From Candidatus Zixiibacteriota bacterium (lineage in GTDB: Bacteria; Zixibacteria; MSB-5A5; GN15; FEB-12), in the NCBI GenBank assembly GCA_029932795.1, contig JAOZPL010000121.1, positions 1 through 6,263 on the forward strand: a stretch of 6,263 bases of DNA, read 5' to 3'. Position 1 is the first letter of the stretch, and each line of letters opens with the position of its first letter. Shown here piece by piece: positions 6,161 through 6,263 of this stretch. The position numbers and the translations under genes are program-made. The notes under the pieces were generated by a model, which had not been told where the DNA came from, made no database searches, and was given only the letters and a program-made list of their open reading frames with translations.

Positions 6161-6263
6161 TCATTCAGGTTTGAGCCCCAGCTCCTTGATTTTTCTGGAG
6201 AGGTTTGCCCGGTCTACTTGGAGTCGTTTTGCCGCCCGTGAGATATTACCGTCGCATTCTGTT
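6161..6263 (-). CDS. C-terminal end of a Fis-type HTH regulator, probably sigma-54-dependent (NtrC family) (5' part outside window)
   Basis: Only the last 33 codons and the TGA stop (6161-6163) lie in the window. The peptide contains GNISRAAKRLQVDRANLSRK followed by IKELGLKPE. This is the classic Fis/HTH_8 helix-turn-helix that ends NtrC-family enhancer-binding proteins: the G-N-I-S-x-A-A-x-x-L first helix, a turn, then a recognition helix with N-L-x-R-K-I-K-x-L-G. Such proteins normally carry a sigma-54 AAA+ domain and often a receiver domain upstream; neither can be seen here, so those parts are inferred. It runs in the same direction as the four downstream genes and ends 129 nt before the barrel gene. 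It may be the response regulator partner of the histidine kinase in this cluster. Fis-like proteins without AAA+ exist, so the family call is likely but not certain. Confidence 0.82.
   Translation of the reverse strand, partial: TECDGNISRAAKRLQVDRANLSRKIKELGLKPE

Noticed and set aside
6121..6163. Possible terminator after the Fis-type regulator gene
   Set aside because: CTGTGCC and CTGTGGC repeats near 6137-6156 are direct rather than inverted, and the T-run lies on the plus strand, so there is no stem followed by U-run for the minus-strand transcript.

Overview
The window holds five protein-coding genes, all on the minus strand and tightly packed. It reads right to left as one probable transcription unit with a promoter-bearing gap near its right end. 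The content points to a diderm (outer-membrane-bearing) bacterium of roughly balanced GC: an Omp85-type outer-membrane barrel, two exported proteins, a histidine kinase, a Ser/Thr kinase with TPRs and a Fis-type (NtrC-family) DNA-binding tail. This mix is common in deltaproteobacteria-like lineages and candidate phyla such as Zixibacteria. That placement is a guess; no phylogenetic marker is present.

Layout, in the direction of transcription. (1) 6263-6161: the last 33 codons of a Fis-type helix-turn-helix protein, most likely a sigma-54-dependent activator or response regulator. (2) 6160-6032: a 129-nt gap with a good sigma-70-like promoter and a strong Shine-Dalgarno (SD) sequence. (3) 6031-4283: a 582-residue exported protein with an N-terminal periplasmic part, a short bactofilin-like beta-helical stretch and a C-terminal Omp85 barrel, but no recognisable POTRA repeats. 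(4) 4252-3599: a 217-residue exported protein resembling the DUF4390 family. (5) 3581-1674: a soluble GAF-PAS-HisKA-HATPase histidine kinase. (6) 1689 to the left edge: an N-terminal Ser/Thr kinase domain followed by a linker and TPR repeats, cut off by the window. Its start codon lies inside the end of the histidine kinase gene (16-nt overlap).

Working model (inference): the locus ties cell-envelope proteins to two kinds of phosphosignalling, His-Asp and Ser/Thr, and to an enhancer-binding regulator. A DUF4390 protein beside a sensor kinase, near an NtrC-type regulator, recalls the DUF4390-ntrY-ntrX arrangement of proteobacteria. Here, however, the kinase has no membrane segment and is followed by a Ser/Thr kinase. 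No RNA genes, mobile elements, CRISPR arrays or long repeats were seen, and no gene is supported on the plus strand.
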